A stretch of DNA of 64,000 nucleotides from Bacteroides sp. Lineage in GTDB: Bacteria; Bacteroidota; Bacteroidia; Bacteroidales; Bacteroidaceae. Within the stretch, counting starts at the first letter, position 1. Each line of letters opens with the position of its first letter. The translations under genes and the position numbers were made by a program. The notes under the pieces were generated by a model. The model was not told the DNA's origin. It did no database searches and saw only the letters and a program-made list of their open reading frames with translations. The stretch spans positions 45,827 to 109,826 of the forward strand of contig NZ_JASLER010000069.1 in assembly GCF_030151085.1 (NCBI RefSeq), read 5' to 3'. Shown here one piece after another: positions 42,062-51,712 of the stretch.

Positions 42062-43213
42062 ATGAAGCGATTAATAAAACTCATTTTAGGTATAATGATA
42101 GGATTTAGTCTTGGATTTGCAGGAGTAATAGCAGGAATCACTCTATTCTCAGATGCTTCATTCCCCGAAATTCTTAAAAAGACTGTTTCTATTGATATTC
42201 TCACCATGCTTGGCATTATACTGACGTCTTTTGCATCTTTCTTTATTGCACTCTTTTTACAGATTATCTTGCACGAAGGCGGACATTTGGTGTGCGGACT
42301 GGCAACGGGCTACACCTTTGTTTCCTTCCGTATCGGCAACCTTACATTGATACGGAAAGACGGCAAATTCCTTTTCAAACGTTTCAGTATTGCGGGTACA
42401 GGAGGTCAATGCCTGCTTGCTCCGCCTCATAAGCCTTTGAATGAAATTCCCACTGCATGGTATAATATGGGCGGAGTACTTTTCAATTTTCTTAGTGCTA
42501 CTATTGCATTGATTCCCATTTTCTGTATCAGCGGAATGCCTTCTTATGTAGTAACTTTCCTCGTGATATTTAGCCTTGCAGGTTACTTTCTTGCTTTAAT
42601 GAACGGCATACCCCTAAAAATAGGAGGCATAGGAAATGATGCGGACAACATGCGCCTACTCCTCAAGAATACTGAAAGCAAGCAAGCTTTAATGACTCAA
42701 TTGCAGGTAAACGCTTTGCTTCAAGAAGGTGTCAGACTGAAAGACATGCCTGCCGAATGGTTTCAGGAAGAAGAAAACACGAACTACAAGGATGCTTTGC
42801 AAGTTTCCATCCGCTTAATGACAGCTTCAAGGTATGAAGATATGGGTGACATGAACAAAGCATATATTCTCTTTAACGATTGCATGCAACATAAAGATGA
42901 ATTAATAGGCCTGTTCGTCAAAGAAGTTAGTTGCGAGTTACTTTTGATTGCATTAATGAAAGGATATACCGAACAAGTGAATATATTATATACAGAAGAT
43001 ATAAAAGCATACATCAACCAGTATAAGAAGGTGATGTCCGGCAAACAAGTCCTGCTCTGTGCCCTTGCACTCTATAAAGAGGATGATAAAGCGAAAGCCA
43101 AAGAAATTTATGAAACCCTCTGCCGACAGAGTGACAAATATCTGATGCAAGGAGAAGTACAAATGAGTATTGCCTTCATGCAATCCATGCTAACTGCCGA
43201 AAATGTTCTGTAA
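42062..43213 (+). CDS. M50-like membrane zinc metalloprotease
   Basis: 383 residues. Two to three membrane helices precede the zinc motif HEGGH (residues 71-75) in LFLQIILHEGGHLVCGLATG. Further hydrophobic segments follow (MGGVLFNFLSATIALIPI near 140, then VTFLVIFSLAGYFLALMNG) and the C-terminal 160 residues are soluble and helical. This is the site-2-protease layout, but the usual second metal motif (LDG or NPDG) is not obvious; GNDADNMRLL lies in the expected place. It would cleave proteins within the membrane. Start is fixed by the promoter at 42030. VanX-like gene follows after 2 bases. Confidence 0.7.
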   Translation: MKRLIKLILGIMIGFSLGFAGVIAGITLFSDASFPEILKKTVSIDILTMLGIILTSFASFFIALFLQIILHEGGHLVCGLATGYTFVSFRIGNLTLIRKDGKFLFKRFSIAGTGGQCLLAPPHKPLNEIPTAWYNMGGVLFNFLSATIALIPIFCISGMPSYVVTFLVIFSLAGYFLALMNGIPLKIGGIGNDADNMRLLLKNTESKQALMTQLQVNALLQEGVRLKDMPAEWFQEEENTNYKDALQVSIRLMTASRYEDMGDMNKAYILFNDCMQHKDELIGLFVKEVSCELLLIALMKGYTEQVNILYTEDIKAYINQYKKVMSGKQVLLCALALYKEDDKAKAKEIYETLCRQSDKYLMQGEVQMSIAFMQSMLTAENVL

Positions 43214-43215
43214 TC

Positions 43216-43998
43216 ATGAAATGGATTCTATTCATTTACGTTCTGTTTATCTTGAGTGGTTGTCGGCAACAATCTTCTTCCCGATCTGAATCAGGAAAAG
43301 ATAGCCTGACGAAGATTCAGATTGAGAAAATTGATCGGAACGATGAGGAAAATACACCTTCTGTTAGCACCTCCAACCCCATTTCAACGAAGAGCAAGAC
43401 AGCCCTCTATCTGGATTCTTTGGGCTTTATCAATATTGCCGAAGCTGATAGCAGCATCGTCATAGAATTAATGTATACGCGTGCAGACAATTTCACGGGA
43501 GAAGTTCTTTATGAAGATCTTCACGAAGCCTATCTACATCCCGATGCTATGGAAAGCTTATCTAAAGCACAATACCTTCTGAAAGAGCTACATCCGGATT
43601 ACAGCCTCATCGTATATGATGCCGCACGCCCTATGTCCGTACAACAAAAGATGTGGGATGTGGTGAAAGGGACTTCGAAACAAATCTACGTTTCCAATCC
43701 TGCTCGTGGTGGTGGTTTGCACAACTATGGGTTAGCAGTAGACATTAGCATCCTAGATGAACAAGGCTCACCTCTATCCATGGGAACCCCGGTAGACTAT
43801 TTAGGAAAGGAAGCTCATATCACAGAAGAAGCCCAATTAGTAAAGAGCGGAAAAATCACTGAACAGGAACACGCAAACCGCCTGTTACTACGCCGGGTCA
43901 TGAAAGATGCCGGATTCAGAGCACTACCCAGCGAATGGTGGCACTTCAACCGCTATAACAGGCAGACGGCAAAGGAAAGATATCAAGTAATCCCTTAG
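43216..43998 (+). CDS. VanX-type D-alanyl-D-alanine dipeptidase (lipoprotein)
   Basis: 260 residues. Lipoprotein signal ends in LSGC at 13-16. The peptidase M15D domain (about 70-255) has LMYTRADNFTG, YDAARPMSVQQKMW, the zinc ligands in GGGLHNYGLAVDISIL, and the final zinc histidine and catalytic glutamate in PSEWWHFNRY. VanX-type enzymes hydrolyse D-Ala-D-Ala. In Bacteroidetes, exported versions are thought to work in peptidoglycan turnover or D-Ala recycling rather than vancomycin resistance. It is 2 bases after the M50-like gene; no VanH or VanA partner is present. Confidence 0.9.
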   Translation: MKWILFIYVLFILSGCRQQSSSRSESGKDSLTKIQIEKIDRNDEENTPSVSTSNPISTKSKTALYLDSLGFINIAEADSSIVIELMYTRADNFTGEVLYEDLHEAYLHPDAMESLSKAQYLLKELHPDYSLIVYDAARPMSVQQKMWDVVKGTSKQIYVSNPARGGGLHNYGLAVDISILDEQGSPLSMGTPVDYLGKEAHITEEAQLVKSGKITEQEHANRLLLRRVMKDAGFRALPSEWWHFNRYNRQTAKERYQVIP

Positions 43999-44050
43999 AA
44001 ATGGAGATGGATTTATATCGGTCTGATTACAGAAAAAGATTCTTTTTTAA

Positions 44051-44058
44051 TACCTTTG
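44051..44058 (+). promoter_or_regulatory. -7 box for the DUF1016 pseudogene
   Basis: TACCTTTG, an exact match to TAnnTTTG, 28 bases before the ATG at 44087. Confidence 0.5.
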
Positions 44059-44086
44059 TAGAGTCCTTCAAAAATGCTTGTAATCA

Positions 44087-44916
44087 ATGACTGACAATAA
44101 TCGTGTAAATCCTATGGAAGATAGGCTATTCATTCAAGAGATAAAACTACTCATTACTCAAGCTCGTGAGAAAGCTTATGCAGCAATCAACTCTGCTATG
44201 GTGGAGGTTTATTGGCAAATGGGAAAACGAATTGTAGAAGAGGAACAACAAGGGAAAGAACGTGCCGATTATGGAACGCAATTGCTTAAGGAATTATCAA
44301 AAGAGTTGACCAAAGAGTTTGGTAAAGGGTTTTCAACCGGCTCATTATACTACTACAGACAGTTTTATCTCACATTTCCTGAAATATTCGCTACACCGTG
44401 GCGAATATTGTCATGGTCGCATTATAAAAGACTAATGCAAGTTTCCAATCAAGAAGCTCGCAATTGGTACTTAAAAGAAGCCCAAGAACAAATGTGGAGC
44501 TACCGCACGCTCGACCGAAATATAGGTTCTCAGTATTACGAGTGCTTACTGCTCTCTCAGAAGAAGGATAAAGTAGAAGCTGAGATGAAAGCGCTCACCT
44601 CTTCTTATCAACAAGATAAGTTGGAATTTATAAAGAATCCTACAGTCGCAGAGTTCATTGGGCTATCTCCCAATAGTGACTTCTCCGATTCCAATCTAGA
44701 AAGTGCCATCATTGCCAACCTACAGAAGTTCTTACTCGAACTTGACAAAGTGAAACAGATGATGACATTGCACGGTACTCTGTTCTTCACGATAATGCAC
44801 AACTCAATGCTTCTAAATACATGCTCTACATGCCAACCGAAGAAGAGTTGCGCAACGAAATCGAACGCCAAAAACATTTCTTCAAGTTGCAACACAATCA
44901 ACCAGCTTTAGATTAA
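44087..44916 (+). pseudogene. YhcG/DUF1016 nuclease gene with internal deletion and frameshift
   Basis: The first 220 residues (to 44749) are a normal YhcG N-terminal domain: AINSAMVEVYWQMGKRIVEEE, FSTGSLYYYRQFYLTFPEIF, LSWSHYKRLMQV and NLESAIIANLQKFLLEL. At about 44746-44751 the frame changes. From 44749 a second frame reads SETDDDIARYSVLHDNAQL and ends FKLQHNQPALD at 44914-44916, which is the normal C-terminus of the family. The PD-(D/E)xK catalytic part between them is missing. Read straight through, the first frame ends at 44911 with an unrelated tail. The nuclease is therefore inactive; the N-terminal domain may still be made. Confidence 0.85.
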
Positions 44917-44922
44917 TCTCCT

Positions 44923-46119
44923 ATGACTCTGAACGAAGACACCCTTCTTTTTATCCGTGAGCATCGCCAAGATGACGTACGTAATCTTGCTTTGCAAGCA
45001 CGCAAATATCCGACAGTGGATATGCCCGCAGCCATCACACAAATAGCAGGCTGGCAAGTTGCTAAGGAGAAAGTTCCCTCGTGGGCAGCCAAAGAAGAAC
45101 TTTTATACCCGGTTCACCTCTCTTTGGAGCAATGCTCTTCGGAGATAACGGCACGATACAAAGCCGAAATCATAACCAAAGCAGGAAGTCACCACAATTT
45201 CACCGACCTTACCGGAGGTTTCGGCATAGACTGTGCCTTTCTTTCTTCCTGCTTTCAGCAAGCCACATACGTAGAGCGTCAGGAAGCCCTTTGCGAAATA
45301 GCGACACATAACTTTCCACTTTTAGGGTTACAACATATCTCCGTTTACCATGAAGACAGTGTACTGCATCTACAGAAAATGCAACCCGTAGACTGGATAT
45401 TCATCGACCCCGCCCGCAGGGATGGACATGGAGGGAAGACCGTAGCCATCAGTGATTGCGAACCGGATGTTTACGCTTTAGAAGAACTCCTGCTCCAAAA
45501 AGCAAAGCATGTCTTGATAAAACTATCTCCCATGCTCGACCTCACCCTGGCCGTGAATGATTTGAAACATGTACAAGAGGCACATATCATTTCGGTAAAC
45601 AATGAATGCAAGGAATTGCTACTCGTATTAGGACAAGATACATGTATTTCTACAGAAAACATTCCCATTCATTGCATCAACCTCACCCACTCGCAAGGGC
45701 AACAATCCCTCACCTTTACACGGCAACAAGAAAAAGATTGCGCATGCACCTATACCCCCGTATTAAAAGCCTATCTTTACGAACCGAACGCCTCCATCCT
45801 TAAAGCCGGTGCTTTCCGCAGCCTTTCTTCTATATATAAGGTAGAAAAACTGCACCCTAACAGCCACCTCTATACTTCCGATGAATACATTGCCGACTTC
45901 CCCGGACGGAAATTCCAGATAGCCGGCAGCTGTAGTTTCAACAAGAAAGAAGTAAAAGAGATGCTGGGAGCAGAGAAGAAAGCAAACCTTACCGTACGCA
46001 ACTTCCCCTCTACTGTGGCCGAGTTGCGCAAACGGTTAAAGTTGGCAGAAGGTGGTGACACCTATCTGTTCGCTACCACCTTGGCGGATGAAAAGAAGGT
46101 ACTGATATGTTGCAAATAA
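44923..46119 (+). CDS. THUMP-like SAM-dependent methyltransferase
   Basis: 398 residues. An N-terminal helical part (1-75) precedes a Rossmann methyltransferase domain with the SAM motif FTDLTGGFGIDCAFLSS near 88, acidic residue YVERQEALCEIA, and the motif-IV-like WIFIDPARRDGHGGK near 155. The C-terminal THUMP-like part (about 300-395) has LKAGAFRSLS, SCSFNKKEVKEML and LTVRNFPSTVAELRKRLKL. Such proteins are believed to methylate RNA; the target is unknown. It is 7 bases after the pseudogene. Confidence 0.82.
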   Translation: MTLNEDTLLFIREHRQDDVRNLALQARKYPTVDMPAAITQIAGWQVAKEKVPSWAAKEELLYPVHLSLEQCSSEITARYKAEIITKAGSHHNFTDLTGGFGIDCAFLSSCFQQATYVERQEALCEIATHNFPLLGLQHISVYHEDSVLHLQKMQPVDWIFIDPARRDGHGGKTVAISDCEPDVYALEELLLQKAKHVLIKLSPMLDLTLAVNDLKHVQEAHIISVNNECKELLLVLGQDTCISTENIPIHCINLTHSQGQQSLTFTRQQEKDCACTYTPVLKAYLYEPNASILKAGAFRSLSSIYKVEKLHPNSHLYTSDEYIADFPGRKFQIAGSCSFNKKEVKEMLGAEKKANLTVRNFPSTVAELRKRLKLAEGGDTYLFATTLADEKKVLICCK

Positions 46120-46128
46120 CGAACCTTA

Positions 46129-47109
46129 CTAATTATTCAGCAACCGCTTTTCCGTCTCCGACAATGTACGTTTCTTGATATTCAGTTGATGCTCCACAAT
46201 CAACTCATAATCGCAACGCGTATCGCCACCCTTGCTGGTCACAACAAGCAATTCGAGAAACATCAGGAACATAAACAAGAACATATAGAATCCAAAAGCA
46301 ATGGGATTTTCGAACAGAATCGAGAAGAGTGCCTGTAACTCTTCCAAGAATCCCACATGCGCCATCTCGTACTCTTTGCGGACATCATCGGCTACAGAAA
46401 TCTTCTTCTCCTGATAGCTATTGAGTTGTTCCTGATAGTTCTTCAAAGCCAGTTCGTTGGACTTTACTTGTCCGTTTATAGGATTCTCGACACTCCGCTT
46501 ATTGATGTTTGTTATCTTTTCTTCGATGGGTTTGCCTTCATTGGAAGTACCGACCTGCTTAGTCGTGGTACTTACATCAGTGGTAGTTATCACCGGATTC
46601 TTTGACAGTTTCTCATAAAGCGCAATATTTTCCTGCCCGATAGAATCTATCAAGTGGGTCACCCTACGGATGTCAGTATCCAGATAGGAGATGCGCCGGG
46701 GTATCTCCTTATTAATCTGTTCGGTGCGAATCTCTTTCATCTTCACCGTCACATCATTGTTGAAGATAATCTGATCGAACACAGTGGAGCCGAGGACAGC
46801 CATCAAAACGGCCAACACAAATCGAAAGAAGCCCGTTGCCCCCAACCTTCCAATGTGCAGAATAATGAAACGCTCCACACAAAGAATGATAAGCATAAAA
46901 CCAAAGGAGACCATGATTTTACCGAAAACACTTTCCACCTCAATATACCTCTCGGCAAAGCAATATCCGATAGTTCCCCATATAATCATCAAAATTATAA
47001 TGGCAGACATATACCTGCGCAAAGCCCTGTAACTGGATTCGCCACATTCTTTCAGTATATCGGGATTCCACCCGATAATGAAACATCCTATTTTAGATAA
47101 TATTCCCAT
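46129..47109 (-). CDS. DUF4407 membrane protein
   Basis: 326 residues. Three hydrophobic segments lie near the N-terminus (about 33-52, 63-80, 92-115), then a coiled coil rich in Lys, Glu and Gln (about 125-270), and one further helix (AFGFYMFLFMFLMFLELLVV, near 280). The start GCFIIGWNPDILKECG is the DUF4407 signature. Function unknown; members sit in the inner membrane with a large soluble helical part. It follows the hypothetical gene by 5 bases on the same strand, so the two are probably one operon. Confidence 0.82.
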   Translation of the reverse strand: MGILSKIGCFIIGWNPDILKECGESSYRALRRYMSAIIILMIIWGTIGYCFAERYIEVESVFGKIMVSFGFMLIILCVERFIILHIGRLGATGFFRFVLAVLMAVLGSTVFDQIIFNNDVTVKMKEIRTEQINKEIPRRISYLDTDIRRVTHLIDSIGQENIALYEKLSKNPVITTTDVSTTTKQVGTSNEGKPIEEKITNINKRSVENPINGQVKSNELALKNYQEQLNSYQEKKISVADDVRKEYEMAHVGFLEELQALFSILFENPIAFGFYMFLFMFLMFLELLVVTSKGGDTRCDYELIVEHQLNIKKRTLSETEKRLLNN

Positions 47110-47114
47110 AGCTA

Positions 47115-47687
47115 TTAGATATTTCCGTTACGTAACAATAAGTCGGACTTAGCAGCAAGCCCCTTCAAGAAACCACGCTCATAGGATTTTATCATACTCA
47201 TCATCTTCTGCTCTTCATTATCAAGGGCAACTTCCATCTCACCCATAATGGAAAGATGCTCCAGCAGGGTATCTTTGCGTGCTTGTAGAGTAGATGCAGT
47301 ATTAGCCATGCCTTGCTGCTCCATAATCGTGATTTGAACTTCAATGTTACGAAGATCGCTCTTATACCGAAGTCCCACTTGCTCGAAGAGTCTCTTCAAT
47401 CCATGTTTAATCATTGTCTTCTTGGATTCCTTATAAGAATCATCCGGATTGCACATGGCATCTTGGTAGCCTTCATTCTCATAATCGCGTTCGATAAATG
47501 CATAAATAATATCAATAGGCATTTGCGTGCCATACTGTATTTTGACCACATTATTATCTTTAGTGATAGATTCCGTTTCTTCGACGGTTTCACTCCTCTT
47601 CACTTCCTGAAGCTTATTGATTTCACTCTCGGCAACCACCACCGGTTGCCCCTCCTTTTTCTCGAAGATCTTAGAAAATAGTCCCAT
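47115..47687 (-). CDS. Hypothetical protein, DUF4407 operon
   Basis: 190 residues, no signal or membrane segment. It starts MGLFSKIFEKKEGQPVV, a basic amphipathic start that might touch the membrane, then a polar part, and an all-helical part from about 80 (ALKRLFEQVGLRYKSDLRNIEVQI-like sequence, here GLKRLFEQVGLRYKSDL) to the end. The open frame extends 10 codons upstream; the ATG at 47687 is preferred. It is 5 bases before the DUF4407 gene and is likely its partner. No family recognised. Confidence 0.65.
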   Translation of the reverse strand: MGLFSKIFEKKEGQPVVVAESEINKLQEVKRSETVEETESITKDNNVVKIQYGTQMPIDIIYAFIERDYENEGYQDAMCNPDDSYKESKKTMIKHGLKRLFEQVGLRYKSDLRNIEVQITIMEQQGMANTASTLQARKDTLLEHLSIMGEMEVALDNEEQKMMSMIKSYERGFLKGLAAKSDLLLRNGNI

Positions 47688-47889
47688 ATTACTTAACTTT
47701 TTAAATTGATATATCACGTTTATTCAAGATTACAGGCACAGTTTATTATGAGACGTAATTATGCCTGAATGGTTACAATAACAAAGGACAAAAATGCATA
47801 ATGCAATCCTATTGGATTCGTAACCGAATTGTAGCACAATTGTTACCCATTCTTCAACTCACCGTAAAATACACGTAACGACAACTCTC

Positions 47890-47897
47890 TACTTTTG
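47890..47897 (+). promoter_or_regulatory. -7 box for the TonB receptor-phosphoesterase operon
   Basis: TACTTTTG, an exact consensus match, 29 bases before the ATG at 47927. Confidence 0.55.
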
Positions 47898-47926
47898 CGC
47901 CAGATTATTAACACATCCTAACAAGT

Positions 47927-50695
47927 ATGAAACAGATTTTGAGAGCATTCTTATTATTGCTTCTTTTCACCACCGCCGGCAACAACATCATGGCGGACGA
48001 AAAAGCAAATGTCGTTAAACAAGGAACCATACGCGGTCGCGTCATCGACGCCACCAAACAAACACTCCCGGGAGCTTCTATCTACATCGAAAAACTACAC
48101 ACTGGTGTGACGAGCGACGTCAACGGCTTCTACACATTCTCCAACCTTGACCCGGGAACTTATACAGTAAAGGTGAGCTACGTGGGATACTCGCCTATAG
48201 AACTGAACATCACCATCCCCGCCGGACACACTTTAGAGAAGGATGTAGTTATGAGCGAAGGCGTAGAACTGCAAGAGGTGGTAGTAGGCGGTGCTTTCCA
48301 AGGTCAACGCCGGGCCATCAACTCGCAAAAGAATAACCTGGGAATTACAAACATCGTTTCCGCCGACCAAGTTGGCAAGTTCCCGGACTCTAATATCGGT
48401 GATGCCTTAAAGCGCATCTCCGGCATTAACGTACAATACGACCAGGGCGAAGCGCGCTTCGGTCAGGTACGTGGAACGAGTGCCGATCTTAGTTCCGTTA
48501 CCATCAACGGTAACCGCGTCCCTTCTGCCGAAGGCGACACACGAAATGTGCAGCTCGACTTGATTCCTGCCGATATGATCCAGACTATCGAAGTCAACAA
48601 AGTAGTCACTTCGGATATGGATGCCGATGCCATCGGTGGTAGTATCAACCTGATTACGAAGAACTCTCCCTATAAACGTACCTTTGCCGCCACCGCCGGA
48701 ACCGGTTACAACTGGATCAGCGAGAAAGCGCAACTGAATCTGGGTTTGACCTACGGCGACCGCTTCTTCAACGATAAACTAGGTCTGATCGTTTCGGCTT
48801 CTTATCAGAATTCCCCTTCGGGTTCATACGACACCGAGTTTGTGTGGGAACAAGATGACAAAGGAAAAGTGTATGTCAATGACTACCAGATTCGCCAATA
48901 CTACGTTACTCGTGAGCGCCAAAGCTATTCAGCCGCACTGGACTGGGATATTAACGCCAACCACAAACTTACTTTCAAAGGTATCTTCAACAACCGCAAC
49001 GACTGGGAAAATCGTTACCGTACTACTTTGAAAGACCTGGATGCCGACGGCAATGCCACCGTACGTGTACAAACCAAAGCCGGTACACCAGACAACCGCA
49101 ATGCCCGCTTGGAACGCCAGCGCACCATGGACTTTGCCTTAGGTGGCGAACATCTCTTCGGAGCACTTTCCATGGATTGGCACGCCAGCTATGCCAAAGC
49201 CAGCGAAGAGCGTCCCAACGAACGCTACATCGACTTCCAGCTCAAAAAGCAGAAGTTCAACATCGACCTGAGCGATGAACGCCAGCCATACGCCAGTCCG
49301 AAAGAAGGTTACACCATGACCCTGAACGATGACTTCGGACTGAAAGAATTGACCGAACAACAAGAAAACATCAAAGAACAAGACTTGAAATTCGCCGCCA
49401 ACTTCAAGCTGCCCTTCAAGAATGGAAACAAAATGAAATTCGGTACAAAGATTGTACGCAAAACAAAAGACAAAGAAGTGGACTTCTACCAATACAGCCC
49501 GCTGGACGAAGATGCCTTCATGGTAAATACCCTGAAGAATACGGCAGACCAAACCAACAAGAACTTTATGCCCAGCAATAAGTATCAAGCAGGGATATAT
49601 GCCAGTAAAGAATATACAGGTTCACTGGACCTGAACAACTCTTCACTTTTCGAGAAAGAACAAGTACAGGAAGAATTGGCAGGCAATTTCGAAGCCCGCG
49701 AAACAGTTAGTTCAGGCTACATCCGTTTTGACCAGAACCTAACCAAGAACGTAGAGTTAATGTCAGGACTGCGCATTGAAAACACCAGTCTGGCATACAC
49801 CGGTCGCAGCTACGATGCCGATGAAGATATGACCACTAAAACAGAACGGCAGACAAACAATTATATTAACTTCCTGCCTTCATTGCTTGTCAAATGGAAT
49901 GTAAATGATGATCTCAAAGTACGTGGATCGTTTACCCAGACTTTGTCCCGCCCTAAATACTCGGCACTTGTACCCAGTGTTAACATCAAGCGTTCGGACA
50001 ATGAAATTACCATCGGAAACCCCGAACTGAAGCCAACCCTCTCTTACAACTTCGACCTGAGTGCCGATTATTACTTCCGTAGCATCGGTCTGGTAAGCGT
50101 AGGTGTTTTCTACAAGAAGATTGACGATTTCATCGTGAACCAGATAAGTACCAACTACGAGTATCAAGGCAATACATACACCAAGTTTACCCAGCCCAAG
50201 AATGCAGGAAATGCCAACCTGATAGGAGTGGAGCTTGCTTTTCAACGTGATTTCAGTTTCATTGCCCCCGCACTCAAATGCGTCGGTTTCTACGGAACCT
50301 ATACTTATACACACAGTCGCATAGAAGATTTCAACTTCGAAGGCCGTGAGGACGAAAAAGGGCTCAGCCTGCCCGGCTCGCCTGAACATACCGCTAATGC
50401 TTCACTCTATTTTGAAAAAGGTGGTTTGAACCTGCGTCTGAGCTACAACTTCGCTTCCGACTTTATCGACGAAATGGGTCAAAGCAGCTTCTACGACCGT
50501 TACTATGATAAGGTAAACTATATGGATGCCAACGCCAGCTACACCTTCGGAAAGAAAATCAAAACCACCTTTTATGCCGAAGCCAACAACTTGCTGAACC
50601 AGCCGTTACGTTACTATCAAGGTACAAAAGACCGCACCATGCAAGCCGAGTACTACGGAATAAAAGTGAATGCAGGGGTGAAGATTAACTTTTAG
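47927..50695 (+). CDS. TonB-dependent outer-membrane receptor
   Basis: 922 residues. Signal peptide 1-23. A carboxypeptidase-like regulatory domain (about 32-115) has GRVIDATKQTLPGASIYIEK and TYTVKVSYVGYSPIEL. The plug includes IGDALKRISGINVQYDQGEA near 152 and SDMDADAIGGSINLITKNSP near 228, a pattern of the single-protein receptors rather than SusC. The barrel ends in GIKVNAGVKINF. It is not paired with a SusD. The next gene, 26 bases on, is an exported phosphoesterase, so the imported substrate may be phosphate or a phosphorylated compound; that is inference. Confidence 0.92.
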   Translation: MKQILRAFLLLLLFTTAGNNIMADEKANVVKQGTIRGRVIDATKQTLPGASIYIEKLHTGVTSDVNGFYTFSNLDPGTYTVKVSYVGYSPIELNITIPAGHTLEKDVVMSEGVELQEVVVGGAFQGQRRAINSQKNNLGITNIVSADQVGKFPDSNIGDALKRISGINVQYDQGEARFGQVRGTSADLSSVTINGNRVPSAEGDTRNVQLDLIPADMIQTIEVNKVVTSDMDADAIGGSINLITKNSPYKRTFAATAGTGYNWISEKAQLNLGLTYGDRFFNDKLGLIVSASYQNSPSGSYDTEFVWEQDDKGKVYVNDYQIRQYYVTRERQSYSAALDWDINANHKLTFKGIFNNRNDWENRYRTTLKDLDADGNATVRVQTKAGTPDNRNARLERQRTMDFALGGEHLFGALSMDWHASYAKASEERPNERYIDFQLKKQKFNIDLSDERQPYASPKEGYTMTLNDDFGLKELTEQQENIKEQDLKFAANFKLPFKNGNKMKFGTKIVRKTKDKEVDFYQYSPLDEDAFMVNTLKNTADQTNKNFMPSNKYQAGIYASKEYTGSLDLNNSSLFEKEQVQEELAGNFEARETVSSGYIRFDQNLTKNVELMSGLRIENTSLAYTGRSYDADEDMTTKTERQTNNYINFLPSLLVKWNVNDDLKVRGSFTQTLSRPKYSALVPSVNIKRSDNEITIGNPELKPTLSYNFDLSADYYFRSIGLVSVGVFYKKIDDFIVNQISTNYEYQGNTYTKFTQPKNAGNANLIGVELAFQRDFSFIAPALKCVGFYGTYTYTHSRIEDFNFEGREDEKGLSLPGSPEHTANASLYFEKGGLNLRLSYNFASDFIDEMGQSSFYDRYYDKVNYMDANASYTFGKKIKTTFYAEANNLLNQPLRYYQGTKDRTMQAEYYGIKVNAGVKINF

Positions 50696-50721
50696 AAATT
50701 CTCTTAATAACTAAAACAACA

Positions 50722-51654
50722 ATGATGAAAAAACTATTCCTCCTTCTTTTCGTTGCCGTCCTCAGCAATCTGACGACTGCCCAAATCACCGACTATTCCA
50801 TCTTCGACAAGAAGTTCAATTTCTACGTTGCCAACGACCTCGGCCGTAACGGTTACTACGACCAGAAACCGATAGCCGAATTAATGGGAACAATGGGCGA
50901 AGAAGTAGGACCTGAATTTGTACTTGCCACCGGAGACGTACATCACTTTGAAGGTGTTCGTAGTGTAAACGACCCGCTTTGGATGACCAACTACGAACTT
51001 ATCTATAGCCACCCTGAGTTAATGATTGACTGGTTCCCCGTACTCGGCAATCACGAATACCGTGGAAATACGCAAGCCGTAATGGATTACACAAACATAA
51101 GCCGCCGCTGGAGTATGCCCGCCCGCTACTACACCAAGTCTTTTGAAGACAAAGGCGTCACCTTGCGTATCGTTTGGATAGACACCGCTCCTATTATTGA
51201 CAAGTATCGTAATGACAGCGCCACCTATCCCGACGTTTGCAAACAAGACTATAAGAAGCAACTTACTTGGATTGATTCCGTCCTGACCGCCACCAAAGAA
51301 GACTGGGTGATCGTTGCCGGACACCACCCCATCTATGCCGAAACCCCGAAAGACGAAAGCGAGCGCCGGGATATGCAGAGCCGTCTCGACCCCATCTTGC
51401 GCAAACACAAAGTGGATATGTATATCAACGGACATATTCATAACTTCCAGCATGTACGTGTACCGGGCAATAACACCGACTACATCACCAACTCAGCCGG
51501 TTCACTTGCCCGTAAAGTAAAACCCATTGAAGGAACCGTATTTTGCAGTCCCGAACCGGGTTTCTCCATCGTATCCGCAGACAAAAAATCATTGGAACTG
51601 CGTATGATTGATAAAAAAGGAAATGTATTACACACAGTGACACGCACCAAGTAA
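50722..51654 (+). CDS. Exported calcineurin-like metallophosphoesterase
   Basis: 310 residues. Signal peptide 1-20 (ends LTTAQ). The metallophosphoesterase motifs appear in order: DLGRNGYYD near 37, GDVHHFEG near 74, the catalytic GNHEYRG near 113, GHHPIYAE near 198 and GHIHNFQHV near 238. This resembles the purple-acid-phosphatase/tartrate-resistant type that removes phosphate from extracellular esters. It is translated just after the TonB receptor and probably acts with it on the same substrate. Array D lies downstream. Confidence 0.9.
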   Translation: MMKKLFLLLFVAVLSNLTTAQITDYSIFDKKFNFYVANDLGRNGYYDQKPIAELMGTMGEEVGPEFVLATGDVHHFEGVRSVNDPLWMTNYELIYSHPELMIDWFPVLGNHEYRGNTQAVMDYTNISRRWSMPARYYTKSFEDKGVTLRIVWIDTAPIIDKYRNDSATYPDVCKQDYKKQLTWIDSVLTATKEDWVIVAGHHPIYAETPKDESERRDMQSRLDPILRKHKVDMYINGHIHNFQHVRVPGNNTDYITNSAGSLARKVKPIEGTVFCSPEPGFSIVSADKKSLELRMIDKKGNVLHTVTRTK

Positions 51655-51712
51655 GAAAGAAAAGATACAGCCGGATGCAATGAATTCCTTCATCCGAAAT
51701 AAGAAAATCAAC

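Noticed and set aside
43216..43998. Vancomycin resistance gene
   Set aside because: VanX-like motifs are present, but the protein is an exported lipoprotein and VanH/VanA are absent, so a housekeeping peptidase is more likely.
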